Of a DNA stretch of 64,000 nt, positions 24,101-36,700 are shown in pieces; the stretch's first letter is position 1; each line of letters opens with the position of its first letter. The position numbers and the translations under genes are program-made. The DNA is from Clavelina lepadiformis (Eukaryota > Chordata > Ascidiacea > Aplousobranchia > Clavelinidae): contig NC_135245.1 of NCBI RefSeq assembly GCF_947623445.1, positions 13,647,501-13,711,500 on the forward strand, given 5' to 3'. The notes under the pieces are model-generated. The model had not been told where the DNA came from and did not search any database. It saw nothing but the letters and a program-made list of their open reading frames with translations.

Positions 24101-27100
24101 TCCGAAAATGTAAATGAAATTTCACTATCTTCTTTTGTTAACGAGTTATTGGCAAAACCGTTTCCAAAAAACTGTGCAGGGAGCGGATGATGTGACGTCA
24201 CCTAGTTGGTTGGTCTTCAAACACGGTTCAAGTGCATGTCAGATCAATGAAAAGTTGCTGTTGGAAAACTCGTTTCGGCAAATGTAATGAGCACGTTGGT
24301 CAGTCTTTTAAATATTTCTTCAGTAATGTTTGTAATGCTAATTATTAAAAAGGGGTTTTTAATTAAACAAGTGTTATCTGTATGTACACTGTGTGACCTT
24401 ACAACCTACAATAAGAGCACTTTCTTACTCAACTGTTGGGTCTAGTAGTGCAGAAAAACATGTCAAAAATTGAGTAGAAGAAGTCCAATAACGAAGCAAT
24501 ATGGTTGTGCACTTCTGCACTCGACTTTAAGCTTGATCCTACAGTTCTAGCTAGCGGTTACTGCGGCTAGCTTCTTTTCACTCATGCTGTCCTGCTACCT
24601 GACTATCAAGTCAATATGTCAATCCCATTTTTAGTCACTCAGGCAACAGTCATCTTAAACAATGTTTTATTAAATTTGGGAGGACATAAAAGTTTGTGTT
24701 GATGAAGATTATTGAAAAATTGAAAGCTCTTCTGACAAATCTCATGTGGGCTATTCAGCTGTTTCAATTAAGGTATTAAGGTATGCGCTCTCTTTAAAAA
24801 AATTAGGAGCATATCGGTTTTGTATACATAGAGCTTTTGCTATTTTAAATAGCTTCAGCAATGCTGTGTTGTGTTTAGCTGGTGGTAATTCATATACGGT
24901 TGCTGGCGCTATGCCATTGCCCATTACTGTATATAGCATACACAAAAACACACATATAATCACCACCTGGAAACTTGTAAATATATTCCACATACTATAG
25001 CAAACAGGAGTTACGCCTTCATGTTCATCTTCTACACCACTGATATTTACCTCTCCATGATTGCTCCACCTTGGCAGGCATGTTGTGCTTGCTGAGTGGT
25101 TCACATCGACTAACTTTCATCAATTTTCCATTTTTAAATGAACGAACAACTACAAAGTTGTCTTGCATTTCATCCCAATCCTCCGCACATAATGGATTTA
25201 CACATACCCCAGGATACCTAACCAACAAACTTACTTTTTAATAAAAGTTCAGTAAAAACTCGATTAGTGCAATTTTATGCCTTTTCAATGCATGAATCAT
25301 AATTATCAATACTTCCAGATTTATGATAATGTCTGAACTGAATTGAAAAAAAGATAAAAATATCAGCATACAGTACATAATGTTCAATTTTCCCACCAAT
25401 GTTTTCTTTTATCCAAGGGTTCCACTAAGACGAGTCTACCCATTAAAGGATCTGCTAACCACTTTTTACGCTTTTTATCTTCTGAAGCAGAGTCAGTTTC
25501 CTCATCCTACAAAAACAATAGAACAGTGAGTTTAAAATGCTTAAACCATATTTCATGCATTCTTCAACATAAACCTTAAAAAATTAATTCACAAACTGCT
25601 TTCATGACAATAACAGTACAAAGGCGTGAGCTACATTAGCTTACCTTGACCTTTACACTTTTCTGCTTGGTGTGAGTTTCGCGGTCAGGTGATTTCTGAT
25701 CATCACTGTCAACATCTAAAAATTTATATATATAGCAAAGATGTGCAATTGTGCATACTGGTATTACAATACATACACTTTTGAATTAAATTAAAATTAA
25801 CACTACGAATAAACATCAAACAAAGAACTACGATTAAAAACGTTTGTCAAAGCCATAAAATCAGTGGCAACAGGAAACAGATACAAAAGAAGACAAAGGT
25901 TACCATCAGTTTCATTTTGAGCATTCAAAGTTGTTTTTCTTTTAGGTTTTCGTTTGAAACTCAAAACAGGTGTGCCAAAGTTTTCTGGGTCTGTAAGGGG
26001 CAGGTGATCCAATGTTTCACTTTCAGCAAAATGACGAACACCTGGGTATGAGTATGCAATGGACATTTGTTATTTAACAAATTTTGGCAGCCTTTGAAAA
26101 CAATTTGTAAATACGGTAAAATTAGCTTAATTCATCACACATTAGTCGGACCTGACAGAATTGTGTACACTCTAATGTTTACTGGTTAGTTTAATTTATC
26201 TTTGCGTAATTCAACAGTTCAATTACTTTAGCGCCTTTTTCCACCAAGAAGAATTTTGCTTGTGTAATTTGGCATTTTGTCATGGACTATGGGTAAATAC
26301 AAGCATAAGTAATTCACGACGTAAGAGAATTTTTATGAAGGGTTCACATTTGTAGTGAACTCATATTGATGGTGTGATTGGTCAATTGCATGAATGCACA
26401 TATCATAGTGTTTTATCTGTTTGTATAATTCGGCAGTTCATTTAATTCCACACTTTTTCATAATCACCTAAAGGTGCCGAATAAGTCAATTCTAATGTTT
26501 CTCCGATTTTAAAAAACTGAAGTAAACTTGTAAAACACATTTGTCTCAAGTCTCAACTTGCCTTGCAAGCACAAAGAACCCCGTGATAAGGACCTCACAT
26601 CTCCATCATCGAATTCAACAGTGTACACACTTTTATCTTTGGCTCCATTGATTATTCCTTCATGCCATCCTTGCATATCAGGAAACTGTGCTTCAACTGT
26701 TGCACCAATCTTTAAAGAAGAATATTTATGTTATGTTATAGTTACGTTATAAACGTTATGCTACAAATAAGTTCACCGCCTCCTAAGTGCTATTGTCCAA
26801 AGAATTTTCAGTGGCAGACATCAACTTTGAATCAATCCAATAACATTTTCTGGCATTTTAAGAACAGTGTAATGAAGCAAGAAGCGATCTAAAACATACT
26901 AATTTCCAGCGCTTAACTTTTTGAAAACAACTTAACAAGAATATTATTTGGAAATTAAATTCTTGACTGATGTCCAGTAAGTATATGCGATATGGTATAT
27001 GATATACATAATACATTAGAGATGTACCGACGCCCATGTTGAACACTGGAAAATCGATATATCGGTCTTCTTTTTTGCCGATGCATCGATCAATGTTTTG

Positions 27101-30100
27101 TATAAAATTTTTAATTTTTTTCTGGAACTGCTTTTCCGCCTTTTATTAGCTCTCTTTAACGAAGAATGTTTACTCGTATCGAAATAAAATTTCTTATACT
27201 TTAAAAGAAAAAAAGGCTACCATATACAGTGGGACCTCGTTAATCCGGACCCCGAACAACCGGAATCCCCGCTATCCGACACAAAACTGCCGGGAACGGA
27301 TTTCTTCCTATGCATTTTACCCCTTTAATCCGGAAACCCCGCTGTCCGACTCCGACACAAAAGTTTTGGAACAAATGTGCTAAATCAATAGCAATAAAAT
27401 CCGATAAACCGGATTATTAACAGTTAAGCGAAAATGATTCACGATTGTCCTAATACACTATGTACACTGGGTAGTTAGTTGACGAAACAATAGCCGATTA
27501 TCTACGCATAATAACGTTGCGGTCTTTATTGATTCAAAAGTACAGTATTGCGCTTTGTAAAAAATTTTAGCCGCACAGCTTTTTAGTCATACTATGAAAT
27601 ACTGTACAGTATTTTAGAAATGAAAAAATAAATTGTTCATCAACAGTAACAAACAACACTTCCGCGGTCGCAAAAAAATACGTACAGTACATCGGTTGAG
27701 TGCGGCAATCTATTGAAGACATACTGCTGCAACTCAATCGTGCTATCAGCTTAATATATCGCATTGCGCAAAGATTGGAAACAGGTCAAAGAAAGTTCAA
27801 GACTGCTGGTCCCGCCGGAATGCTTCGCCATGCAAGAGCGGTTGTCAAACCGATTTGCGGCCGAATGTTCGTCACTTGGAGAGCATTCGTCTTTAATACA
27901 GTGGTTCTGGGGTTCGACACTGGGTCGGATCATACAAAAAATATAATTTTATTTTAGTTGCTGTCCAGCCAGAAAGTCGGTACTTAGAATTGGAGTAAGG
28001 TGCACACTGCGTTTTGAACACGGTGCTGCATTTGCAAGATTGATTGATTTTTTACTTTCCGATAATCCGGAAACCCCGCTAAACCGACATTTTTTGACGA
28101 AACGAAGTGGTCCGGATTAACGAGGTCTCACTGTACTGTGATATACACCATTGTATAAGATGGCCATGAACCAGATAACCTACCAGCTACGAATGCAACG
28201 ACGTTAATAACGGAAGTAAATCGTCAGCCAAAAGTAGGGATGCACAATACAGAATACCTGGCTATTCTAGAATATTCTAGAATACTTAATTTCGAATCCA
28301 GAATTTCGAATCTATTCTGAAATTACGCGGCAATTTTTTCTAGGCAATTTTTTCCGAATAATAACGAACAAAAAGCAAAAATATTTGTACATTATTTTGA
28401 ATTGTATTAGTATCACATGACAAACAGCATAACATATGCTAAATCAAGCATCGTGTAGTTCTCGCCACCTGCACTACCAACAGTCTTAATACCATACTTT
28501 TCGGAGGTAACACATTTACACATCGAATCATGGAATTAATCAAGAAGCTGCTTGTTGCAATGTAGGATATTCAGTGCTTCTAAGTGACTTCCGGTAAGTC
28601 GAGATCTCAGGACGGTTGCAGTTAGCCCTGCGCTGGAGAAGCACCTTTCTGATGCTGCAGATGATGCTGGCAGCGAAAGGTATTTCTGGCAAATGTTGTA
28701 CAACATAGGGAATTCTTTTTTTTAAGTTCAAATACTCCAACACGTCTGTGTTATTGGAGTTCTCTTTTAGGTAGGCTGAAACCTCATTAGTTACAATAGT
28801 GTCAATGTCAGCTCCCTCATCATCTGCATCTTCTTGGTGCTTTTTCTTCAAGTGCTTCAACAGACTGCCAATACTGTTGCAATATGATAAAATTGCCTTG
28901 CAATGGCGACAAACCACGCTATTCTTTTCATCTGGCTTACAAAAATGTTCCCACACGCTGGAACTTTTTTTTCGCCCACGACCAATCGACATGACGCAGT
29001 GATAATAGATTACCTTATTCCTCTACAGTCTACACTTACATACAGTCTACTGCTTACTTGTTTACAAATCTCAAGCGCGTGGTTGGTGAGTGAATCAATG
29101 CGTGCGCGACTGCACTGTACAGCACAGCACACGTAATGGATCATTCGCCCGCACACACATGCAGCGCGTGCAAACTTCAGCTTTTTCGTTCGCTTCATTG
29201 TTTTGCGTAACGGATGGTTAAACTAAAATCTAGGCAGGACAAATTATTTACTCGTACAGGAACGCACTGCGTGTCTGCAGTTCTGATAACTGCGTGAACC
29301 CTATGAAGGAAGAAAATAGGCGCTTGGAACAAACAGTCTATGAAGAAAAAAGGCGGCGCGCAAGACGGAAAATATCAACTTTACATTTGTTTAACGTCGC
29401 ACACTGTTCATTTAACAGATTTATTTTCGAATCCTGATATCCGAAAATAAACTGCAAATACGATTCAAATACATTGAGATTCGAATCTCTAAGATTCGAT
29501 ATTCTGTATTGTGCACCCCTAGCCAAAAGCGTCCCAATTATCAACGCTCATGATTTTCAACAACATGCCAACAGACTTGAACTATTACTTTGCGTATAAA
29601 TTCTTTAATTTTGCTGTTTCAAGATGATCACATGTGGTCTGTTTATCGCACAAAAAGAATTTGGCCGATGAGATAGAAATACTTTTCCAGATTTTTGGTC
29701 AGACATATAAACGTCTCGTTATTTGGCCCAAGATTTTCATCAAAAAAGACAGTTACACATCACAAGGAGTAGGCTTAAAGCAGCCGTCACTCTAAACACG
29801 TGTTATTAGCAAAGCATACAGAGTTTTTATTCAGTTTTGGTTAGGTGAACGCTAAGAAATGTTAAAGAAATGCAACCTATTAAAAATTAATCGGTAACCG
29901 CTAATTTTCTGCTATGTTTGCAGAAAGGCAAATTTTGAGAGATCGTTGAAGAATTTTAAGTTTTGGTCTCCAAAAACACCTTAACAAAACAACCTGCAAG
30001 TATGTATAAATGCATGTTTACAACTGCAAAAGTGATAAATTAGCTGTCAAGGTTTGGAAAAACCTAAATATCGTGAAGTAAAATATCACATCACATTAAA

Positions 30101-33100
30101 TATTGCTTTTGTGAAAGATCACAAACATCAGCCAATACATCGGCATCGGCCGATGTTGAGAATGACCGATACATTGGCATCTAAAACATTGGTAAAAACC
30201 AGCATCGGGACATATCTAGTATATGGTACTACATATTGAACTGAATATGTACAATATGGTACAACTGAAGACAAACCAATGTGGAGTTTAGCTATATATC
30301 AAGTGCTAAAACAAAATAACCTTATATCAAAAAAGGGTTCCAACAACAGTAAAACAAAAAAACAACACTTAGTTGATAGTTAAAAGGCGTGTAGTAAAAT
30401 TCGCAAATTTGATACTAATTATAACGTATGTGGCGGCAATTACGATGTCACAAATCATTGTGTGTGATAGTGGTGTTTGGATCAAGTATGAATAGGATGT
30501 AGCGTAGAAGGCCACAACAGGTATATATTATATACCTTATTTAACACGTTTTTAAGTGCAGAACAGGAATACCTTGAACAAGATAATCTTACATACAACT
30601 TAAATAGCATATTTACATATTCTAATGATGATATATTTATATATACTGATGAAGGAAGATGCTAAGCTACATTGAGCTAAGTTTTGGCTGTTGACGAGAT
30701 TCTAGTGTAGAGGTGGGCAAACTACAGTCTGCCAAAGATAACGTGAGTAGGTTTTCTGAAAAGTTTGAAGTTTCAAACTTTGAAATTTGCTCAAAGTGAT
30801 TTTTTCTGAAGACGAAACCACTATTAGTTCATTCAACTTACCGGTAGATAATAGTAAGTCATCAGTCATACGTAATTACTGCAATCACATTCTGACCACG
30901 ACTTTAAGGTTCCGCAATGAAAGAAATGGCAATTCATATAATTTTTTAAAAACAAACAACGTTGTATAACTTTTAGGACAAACCCCATTTCTCTCACTAC
31001 ATAATCCCAAACAGCTTCATAGTTTGAACAGAATTCTGACTATAACAAATTCCAAAAAATCAGCAGCTACTAAAAAGCAAAGCACCATGGGGTCATTATG
31101 AAAACGAATTTGCTATTCAGAAGAATCTTGGGTTGCATTTTATTTCATACATATTTTATGCATACATTCGGGATTTTTTTGGTCTATTAATTATTAGAAT
31201 TTCGGGATAGTGTCGATCTAGGAAGCGTTCTTTATAGAAACTGCTACATAGGAAAGCATTGTAGATTCATAACTTCTGCAGCGCCAAAGCTAATTTTAAG
31301 CACACAAAGAAGAAGTTTTGAAGCTCGTCGGTAAAGGATTGTTTAGCTACAAAGAAAATTTCCTATGTGCTTACCTTGCCTTAAAAATTTGCTACCGATG
31401 AAAACATTTTCAGATTCCAGAACTGCAGATACAAGACCAAATCACATCACAAACTAACTACCGTATATAGCAGCGCATAAACCCTTTTTTTGATGAAAAT
31501 ATTGGGCCAAAAAACAAGAGGGGGCTTAAACACCCGACCAAAATTCTGGAAAAAAAATTAGGTCTTGTCGGCCGAATTCTGTTTGTGCAATAAACAGACC
31601 ACACATGATAATCTTTAAACAACAAAATTAAGGAATTTTACAGGCGAAGTAATTGTTCAAGTCTGTAAACTTGCTGTTGAAAATCATTAGTGCCGACAGA
31701 CCAGTAATTAAGATGCATTTTCAACTTCCGTTATTAACGTCGTTACATTCGTAGCCTACTTTTATATTGGTTATATTAAGTTGTGAACATAATTTAGATG
31801 ACGTTCAATTGGTGGTAAACAGTTGTCTTCTCCATGACACAGACTGTTTGTCACAGAAGAAAAAGACTTATACACCAGGTACACGTTAAAAAATATTTTT
31901 GGCTTGGAAAATTGGGAGGGGGATTATACACCGTATATACAGTACGAAGCCATAATGTATCATGAGTCATGACCTGGACTGCCTATAAGAATTCAACAGC
32001 CAATGTGGCCCTAAAGCAATAAAGAGTTTGCCTATATTAACTGAAAACAACTTATTAATTTAAGATTAACTCGCTTTAGCACTTATCTGTCAGTATCACT
32101 TTAACTACCAGAAATGATTGCATGTATATACATTACCTTTAAAGGCCCATTTATGCATTCTTCCGTTATGCTGTAGCTTTTACCGTCTTTTTTACTTGCA
32201 ACCTAAACATAATCAACTAAAAGTCAACATATTTTAGAAAACTCAAAATACACACAATGGATTGCTGGACATTTGTCACAAAATACACTTCAATTAATTT
32301 TATAGCAAGATGGTGTAGATACGCACATACAGTATTATGTTAACCACGGCCTATACTTATTTATTCTAACTACTTGATTGGTTAATAAACAAGGGTGGGT
32401 TATATTATTTCTACTGTATGTGCAGCCTAGCAAACCTAGCAAAACATCCAACTATATACAAACAACAATCTAAATTCACACACAACTCATTTTAGTAACT
32501 TTCACAGATGGTCTGTCTTGCTCACTTACGTTGCATACAATGTGGTATTATAGAAATTAACATAAAATCAATACGAGATAGCTAGTAGCAATAAGTCAAC
32601 TCCAAAACTTTTATTGATTTCGATACCAACAAAAATGGAAAATTTCCGGTACAGATTATTGACATTTTGCTTACAGATAATGTGAGTGAAATGTCCTTCC
32701 CTAATTTTTTTTTGTTTTGTTTATACACATCTACTAATTCAGAGAAAGTTTGTTTAGCAAAAACTGTGTAGTTTGGTCTTTGAGCGAGTAATTCAAAATC
32801 CAGTTTGCAAATAAGAAAATGATCTACCAAATTGGGATTGCAAATTTATGGTTATGCAGTCTACAAGAAAAAACTGTTATAAAGAATCGTAAATGTCATA
32901 ACAAATCTTTCGATACCAATTCCAACTGATGCCGATTCAATACTCAACACCAATTAAAACTACTTGTCTCGCCACTAATATCAGGACAAAGCTGGATGAT
33001 TTGAAGACAAAACATCAAGTCCTTAAGTATAGAGTATACAACCAAACTAAAATTGCATTACAATGTTGTGAGAACTCTTGAAAATATAGTAAAAAATGCT

Positions 33101-33683
33101 AAGCTTATTTATGTAAACCATGATACATACATAACTTTATTTGCATTGATTTGATCATCTATTCACTGAAAATACACACATACTAAGATTAACTTGAAAA
33201 GCTGTCTATGATTGATAAAGTTCTTACTCGAAATATCACATTTTGTTTCACAGATTTAATTTTAGCTTCACAGAATGCACCACGATACTTTGCACTAACT
33301 TCAGTGCCCACTCGCAGATAATGTTGTTCAAGCTCCTCCTGAATACATAGATAAGAGTTTATGAGATACAGACAGAATCAGTTAATCCCATACAGCTTAA
33401 ACGCATATATCTTAACGTTCATAGCATACAAATCGGAAGTAACGAATCAAATCCTATCTACCACTAAGAAAAAACATCGGTTAATCGCATACTGCTTAAA
33501 GGAATACATCAGAAGATGGCATAAGGTGTTTATTTCAGTTGTTGCTTTTATTCAGTTAATTGCATATTTTCGTGAGCAAAATGTTCCAACAAAAATCATT
33601 TGTAGGTCATGTGTTTCACGATGCAATAACTTAGTTCACTTTCAAATTTATACCTGGTTCTCTTCCTGCGGTATATCAAACAT
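18122..33683 (-). CDS. ARID4: ARID4 chromatin adaptor, complete 16-exon gene
   Basis: Homologue of ARID4A/B (RBP1), a Sin3-HDAC corepressor subunit. The reconstructed protein is 1239 residues (ARID4A is about 1257). Exons (-): 33654-33683, 33228-33338, 32137-32202, 26562-26709, 25904-26041, 25645-25715, 25397-25506, 25051-25217, 23303-23445, 21731-21840, 19698-21636, 19405-19496, 19138-19294, 18596-18737, 18362-18502, 18122-18276; phases agree throughout. Domains: Tudor (about 15-120; [28 protein letters not shown]), RBB1NT (about 120-250; [15 protein letters not shown]), ARID (about 329-417; [31 protein letters not shown]), chromo-barrel (about 557-617; [18 protein letters not shown]) and C-terminal coiled coil (1142-1186; [14 protein letters not shown]). 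The ATG at 33683 gives ten residues; an in-frame ATG at 33707 adds eight. Intron 4 has a GC donor. The last two exons use weak GTTATC/GTTATT-type donors; without the final splice the frame ends at 18339. Confidence 0.9.
22365..22739. mobile_element. hAT-like MITE in an ARID4 intron
   Basis: About 375 bp. The left end is CAGGGGTTCTTAAATTTTTT and the right end is the complement of CAGTGGTTCTTAAACTGGGG, with GCGCCCC words near both ends. The flanks resemble each other (gggctaag and tgctacag) but are not an exact duplication, suggesting age. Confidence 0.7.
23950..24040. repeat. Short direct repeat
   Basis: The word atcccaggRatgtaggtgga occurs near 23967 and again near 24011. Both copies are in the same orientation in an ARID4 intron. 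Function unknown. Confidence 0.5.
26042..26561 (-). other. Probable GC-AG intron of ARID4
   Basis: The donor reads CAAG/GCAAGT and the acceptor CCCAG/GTGTTC on the minus strand. Joining here gives Q-G-V-R-H-F-A-E, which aligns with the vertebrate residues ending GERHFAE. No GT donor nearby gives the same phase. GC donors with an otherwise perfect consensus are the known minor class of U2 introns. Confidence 0.75.
27227..28133. mobile_element. pogo/Tigger-like element, non-autonomous
   Basis: A 907-bp element with inverted ends CAGTGGGACCTCGTTAATCC (left) and CAGTGAGACCTCGTTAATCC (right, complement), flanked by TA. The CAGT...TTAATCCGGA ends and subterminal CCGGAAnCCCCGCT repeats are typical of pogo-group elements. 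Short open frames inside show no clear DDE transposase. Confidence 0.85.
28235..29521 (-). mobile_element. hAT element with 8-bp TSD
   Basis: A 1287-bp element. Ends TAGGGATGCACAATACAGAA (left) and TAGGGGTGCACAATACAGAA (right, complement), with exact duplication gccaaaag at 28227-28234 and 29522-29529. It carries the transposase remnant described separately and lies inside an older repeat. Confidence 0.92.
28540..28992 (-). pseudogene. Broken hAT transposase (BED finger plus C-terminal remnant)
   Basis: An open frame of about 150 codons in the hAT element at 28235-29521. The N-terminus is a BED zinc finger: a VWEHF aromatic motif, then C-x2-C (VVCRHC) and H-x4-H (HLKKKH). The middle catalytic RNase H region is missing: the finger is followed after about 60 residues directly by the C-terminal dimerisation part. 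That part is also frameshifted: the family motif [15 protein letters not shown] appears in a different frame from the finger. Full hAT transposases are about 600 residues, so this copy is inactive. A role as a domesticated DNA-binding protein cannot be excluded but is not supported. Confidence 0.85.
30712..30745. repeat. hAT-end fragment
   Basis: tagaggtgggcaaactacag resembles the terminus of the hAT MITE at 59428, but no partner end was found nearby. Probably an old truncated copy. Confidence 0.3.
31455..31950. repeat. MITE-like repeat containing copy B
   Basis: Bounded by loosely inverted ends, left TACCGTATATAGCAGCGCAT and right complement TACTGTATATACGGTGTATA. Its interior (31560-31757) is the reverse-strand relative of copy A. 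The class is unidentified. Confidence 0.55.
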
Positions 33684-33707
33684 GATAATGAATTGAATAA
33701 ACGCCAT

Positions 33708-36700
33708 TCATGATCAGTCATATCATATCCAGTTTCTTTTTATCTGTTTTACTTTGGTTTTAATGACGTGATAATTTGGCACCATTGCAAACCTTTATGT
33801 TGCACAGTGTGGTCAACCAAGCCTGATAATTTCTGCACGTACATGCTACAATGGAGTATATAACTTCTATTACTGCTACCGGTATGCACTACAGCGCTTT
33901 TGTCTTTTTTCTGAAATCTTTAGCGAAACGACAATGTAATGCTTAGTCACAACACAAGCAACAGAGATGCCTTGTGCGGAGAACTAGTTAACTGCATTCC
34001 CACCGAGGCGTTTTTTATATCAAAGCAAGCATTTCAAAACAAAGTTAAAAATCAATCATTTGAGATGTTTTTAATCAGATAAACCACAATACTTTATCCT
34101 AATTTTGTTGTAAAGGACATTAGTCAAATGGTGTAGTTCATCAGTATTCAAAATGTACCAAACCTAAACATTTCAATACTACGATGTTAAATACGATGAG
34201 TGGCTTTGTTAGAGCTTTGTAGAGTACACAGTTGTCTGTTCATGGAAATTCACTTTAAACCGCTTTCTAAAGCAGACCATTTAACCCATGTATCAGATAA
34301 ACACATAAAAATGTCTGACAAAATGGATATGCGATTAACCGATTTTTTCAGTTCCTTATTTAAAAGCGTTAAGCATTTAAGAGTTTACAAAATGCAAACT
34401 GAAATTATGAAAATGTTATGTAGTCAGCTCAATGATTAGTATATACCGGTATATAATCTTACAAGCAACATAAATTTTGACCAAGCTATGTCACAAATAT
34501 TCACCCAAAAAATATTTTTAATATCAAATATCTTTACTCAACCCAATAAATAACATGCTTAAGTGGCAGTAATACAATTAAAATTTAAAAACAAACTTCA
34601 CAAAAACAGTAAGTATTCAAAACAAAACTTGTGTCATGCACCATGAAGTAATCGGCAGACCAATCCTTAAGTTATGGCTGTGAAGAATGCAGCAATATTC
34701 AGTGCACAACAGACCCACAAATCCTGTTATATCCTAACAAATTATAGGCAGTCATCAGCAACAAAACAAAATATAAGCAGCAGCTGTAATGCAAGCAGAA
34801 TGTTGATTACAGATTAATGCACTTTGTCTGAGCCCAGAATTTTGAATTCTATTTTAGAATACTTTTAAAGACAAAACGTTCAAACATTAAATTAAGTGTT
34901 CAAATTTGCCATTAACCCAAGTAAGTACAAATCTTGAATTCAACAAACATAGGCGCCGATTTATTGGGTAATGGGCTGGCCACCTCCTACCACGATCACT
35001 GCTACAAAGTGGGGGCCACACGGTTGCTCACATAAGTACAGTCAGTTTGCACATGTCTGATTACAGTAACAGTGTGTTTGCGCGGGCAATTCGGCTTGGA
35101 AATTTCGAGCATAAACATACAGATTTGCTTGGGTAGCTTAAGATTTTAGATCGCTTATGGACAGCAAGAAACTGCTTCTAAAACTAGCCTATAGCAATTA
35201 TTACTATAACTAGGCCTATAACTTTGGTAAAATAGCTATAATACACAAAATGGAATTTCAGCAAACCTTTATTAATAGTTTTGCCAGGTCATGGGACGAA
35301 CTCAATTATTAAAAAAAAAAAACCGAGCTTAAAAAATTATGAGGGTAATAAGTTTGGTTTGGTAAAATATTGCTGAAATCGTCAAATAGGTTTCGAATTA
35401 AGTCTCCACGCTTACAATACCCGTGCACACCGATTAGTTTATAGCAATCACTGACCATTAATCTGTCACAATGTAAAGCTTTTAGATTCCATACTACCTT
35501 AGACTACAAACTATAACTTTAGAAGTTTGCCTTGTTTTGCAGCTTTGCAATTGAGTAGGCCTATTCATGGTTCCAGTGGAGTTGGTGATCAACAAGCAAC
35601 ATGAAATCGATTTGATTGGACGAATTCTCTATGACGTATTACCAGCTGCAAAGTGTAACATGTTTTCGTTAAACCCAAAGCAGGCACGCGCATTGAAGCG
35701 TAGCAAACTATTCATGCTGTTCCAAATTGTTGCAAAATAAAAGTGCAGAAATCTTCATATTACATCAACACTAATATGTTTCGGATCTTACACTGGTCAG
35801 TTCTCAAAGTATAACACTACTTCATGTACAACGTGAAGTATATAAATGACAAAGCGTGATTAACTAGAAAATGTCATCCACGAGGATCATGCCGGTAATA
35901 AGTTTGTACCACAGGTAGCGCAGTTGGGTGGAGGAAAAAAAAACATTTTTGAAAATTAAAAAAGGTTGACTGAACACCTGCCTTCGGCCATAAAACTATG
36001 CCCAAAATAAATTTTGGATGGTTGGCAGCAAAATTGGGATGACAACCTGGCCCTAAAGTCAGAGGTGGGCCGTTGCTATTTTGAAAGTACCGTTGGTAAC
36101 GGTACCGTTACTTGGCAAAAAATGTACCGACGGTTCCGGTATTCGGTACTGTTTTAAAAAAGTGGATCGGCACTTTGTCGGTACTCGGTACCGGTACTTT
36201 TCGTGTAAAAGATGCTGCTGCAAATGCAATATTTGCCGCTATTATGCCCCGGTAAAGGTTACTCCAGATCAAAACAAATGTCACGTTACTCGTTCTCAAT
36301 TTCACTTGACATTTCTAGATTAAAAAAGACCAACAGATGCTAAAATTGGTATTAAGGACTAATTAACATGTATTTTTGAAAACATACTTGTTAAAATTTT
36401 GATCTAATCACGTGAAAAGTACCGAGACTGTCTGAAATTTCTTGAAGAAAGTAATTCGGTACTTTATTTCAGAAGTACCGACGGTACCGGTATCGCTAAA
36501 GAAAAAGTACAGCGGTACAGTAATTCGGTACTATAATACAGCGGTACTGCCCACCTATGCCCAAAGGTCAATGGGGTGGCAAATATCTCATAAATGCCAT
36601 TGCACGGAAACCGCTGACAATGGAAAGCTGTTTTTGGTCTTTAAAATTTGCAGGACACATACTTTTATCTCTTCGCTGATTTAATAATTTCTCCTATTCC

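Larger units (their letters stand above)
28190..29670. repeat. Older dispersed repeat, copy A, split by the hAT insertion
   Basis: The stretches 28190-28234 and 29530-29670, read together across the hAT element, match the complement of 31560-31757. Shared words include acgacgttaataacggaagt, atgattttcaacaac/gc, cagacttgaac and atgtggtctgttta. The hAT therefore inserted into a pre-existing repeat. Confidence 0.8.
27017..30219. mobile_element. Possible outer host element of the intron nest
   Basis: The left boundary TAGAGATGTACCGACGCC and the right boundary, read in complement TAGATATGTCCCGATGCT, are similar and inverted. Subterminal sequences on both sides are rich in CGAT/ATCGG words. No matching flanking duplication was found. 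The pogo-like and hAT insertions lie between them. The assignment is tentative. Confidence 0.35.

Noticed and set aside
24751-25104. Minus-strand open frame with a hydrophobic stretch, overlapping ARID4 exon 8
   Set aside because: The exon ends at a clear donor (25050) and joins 23445 in phase with family alignment. The frame beyond is intron.
27567-27957. Short open frames inside the pogo-like element as a transposase
   Set aside because: No HTH or DDE motif could be read; the element appears non-autonomous.
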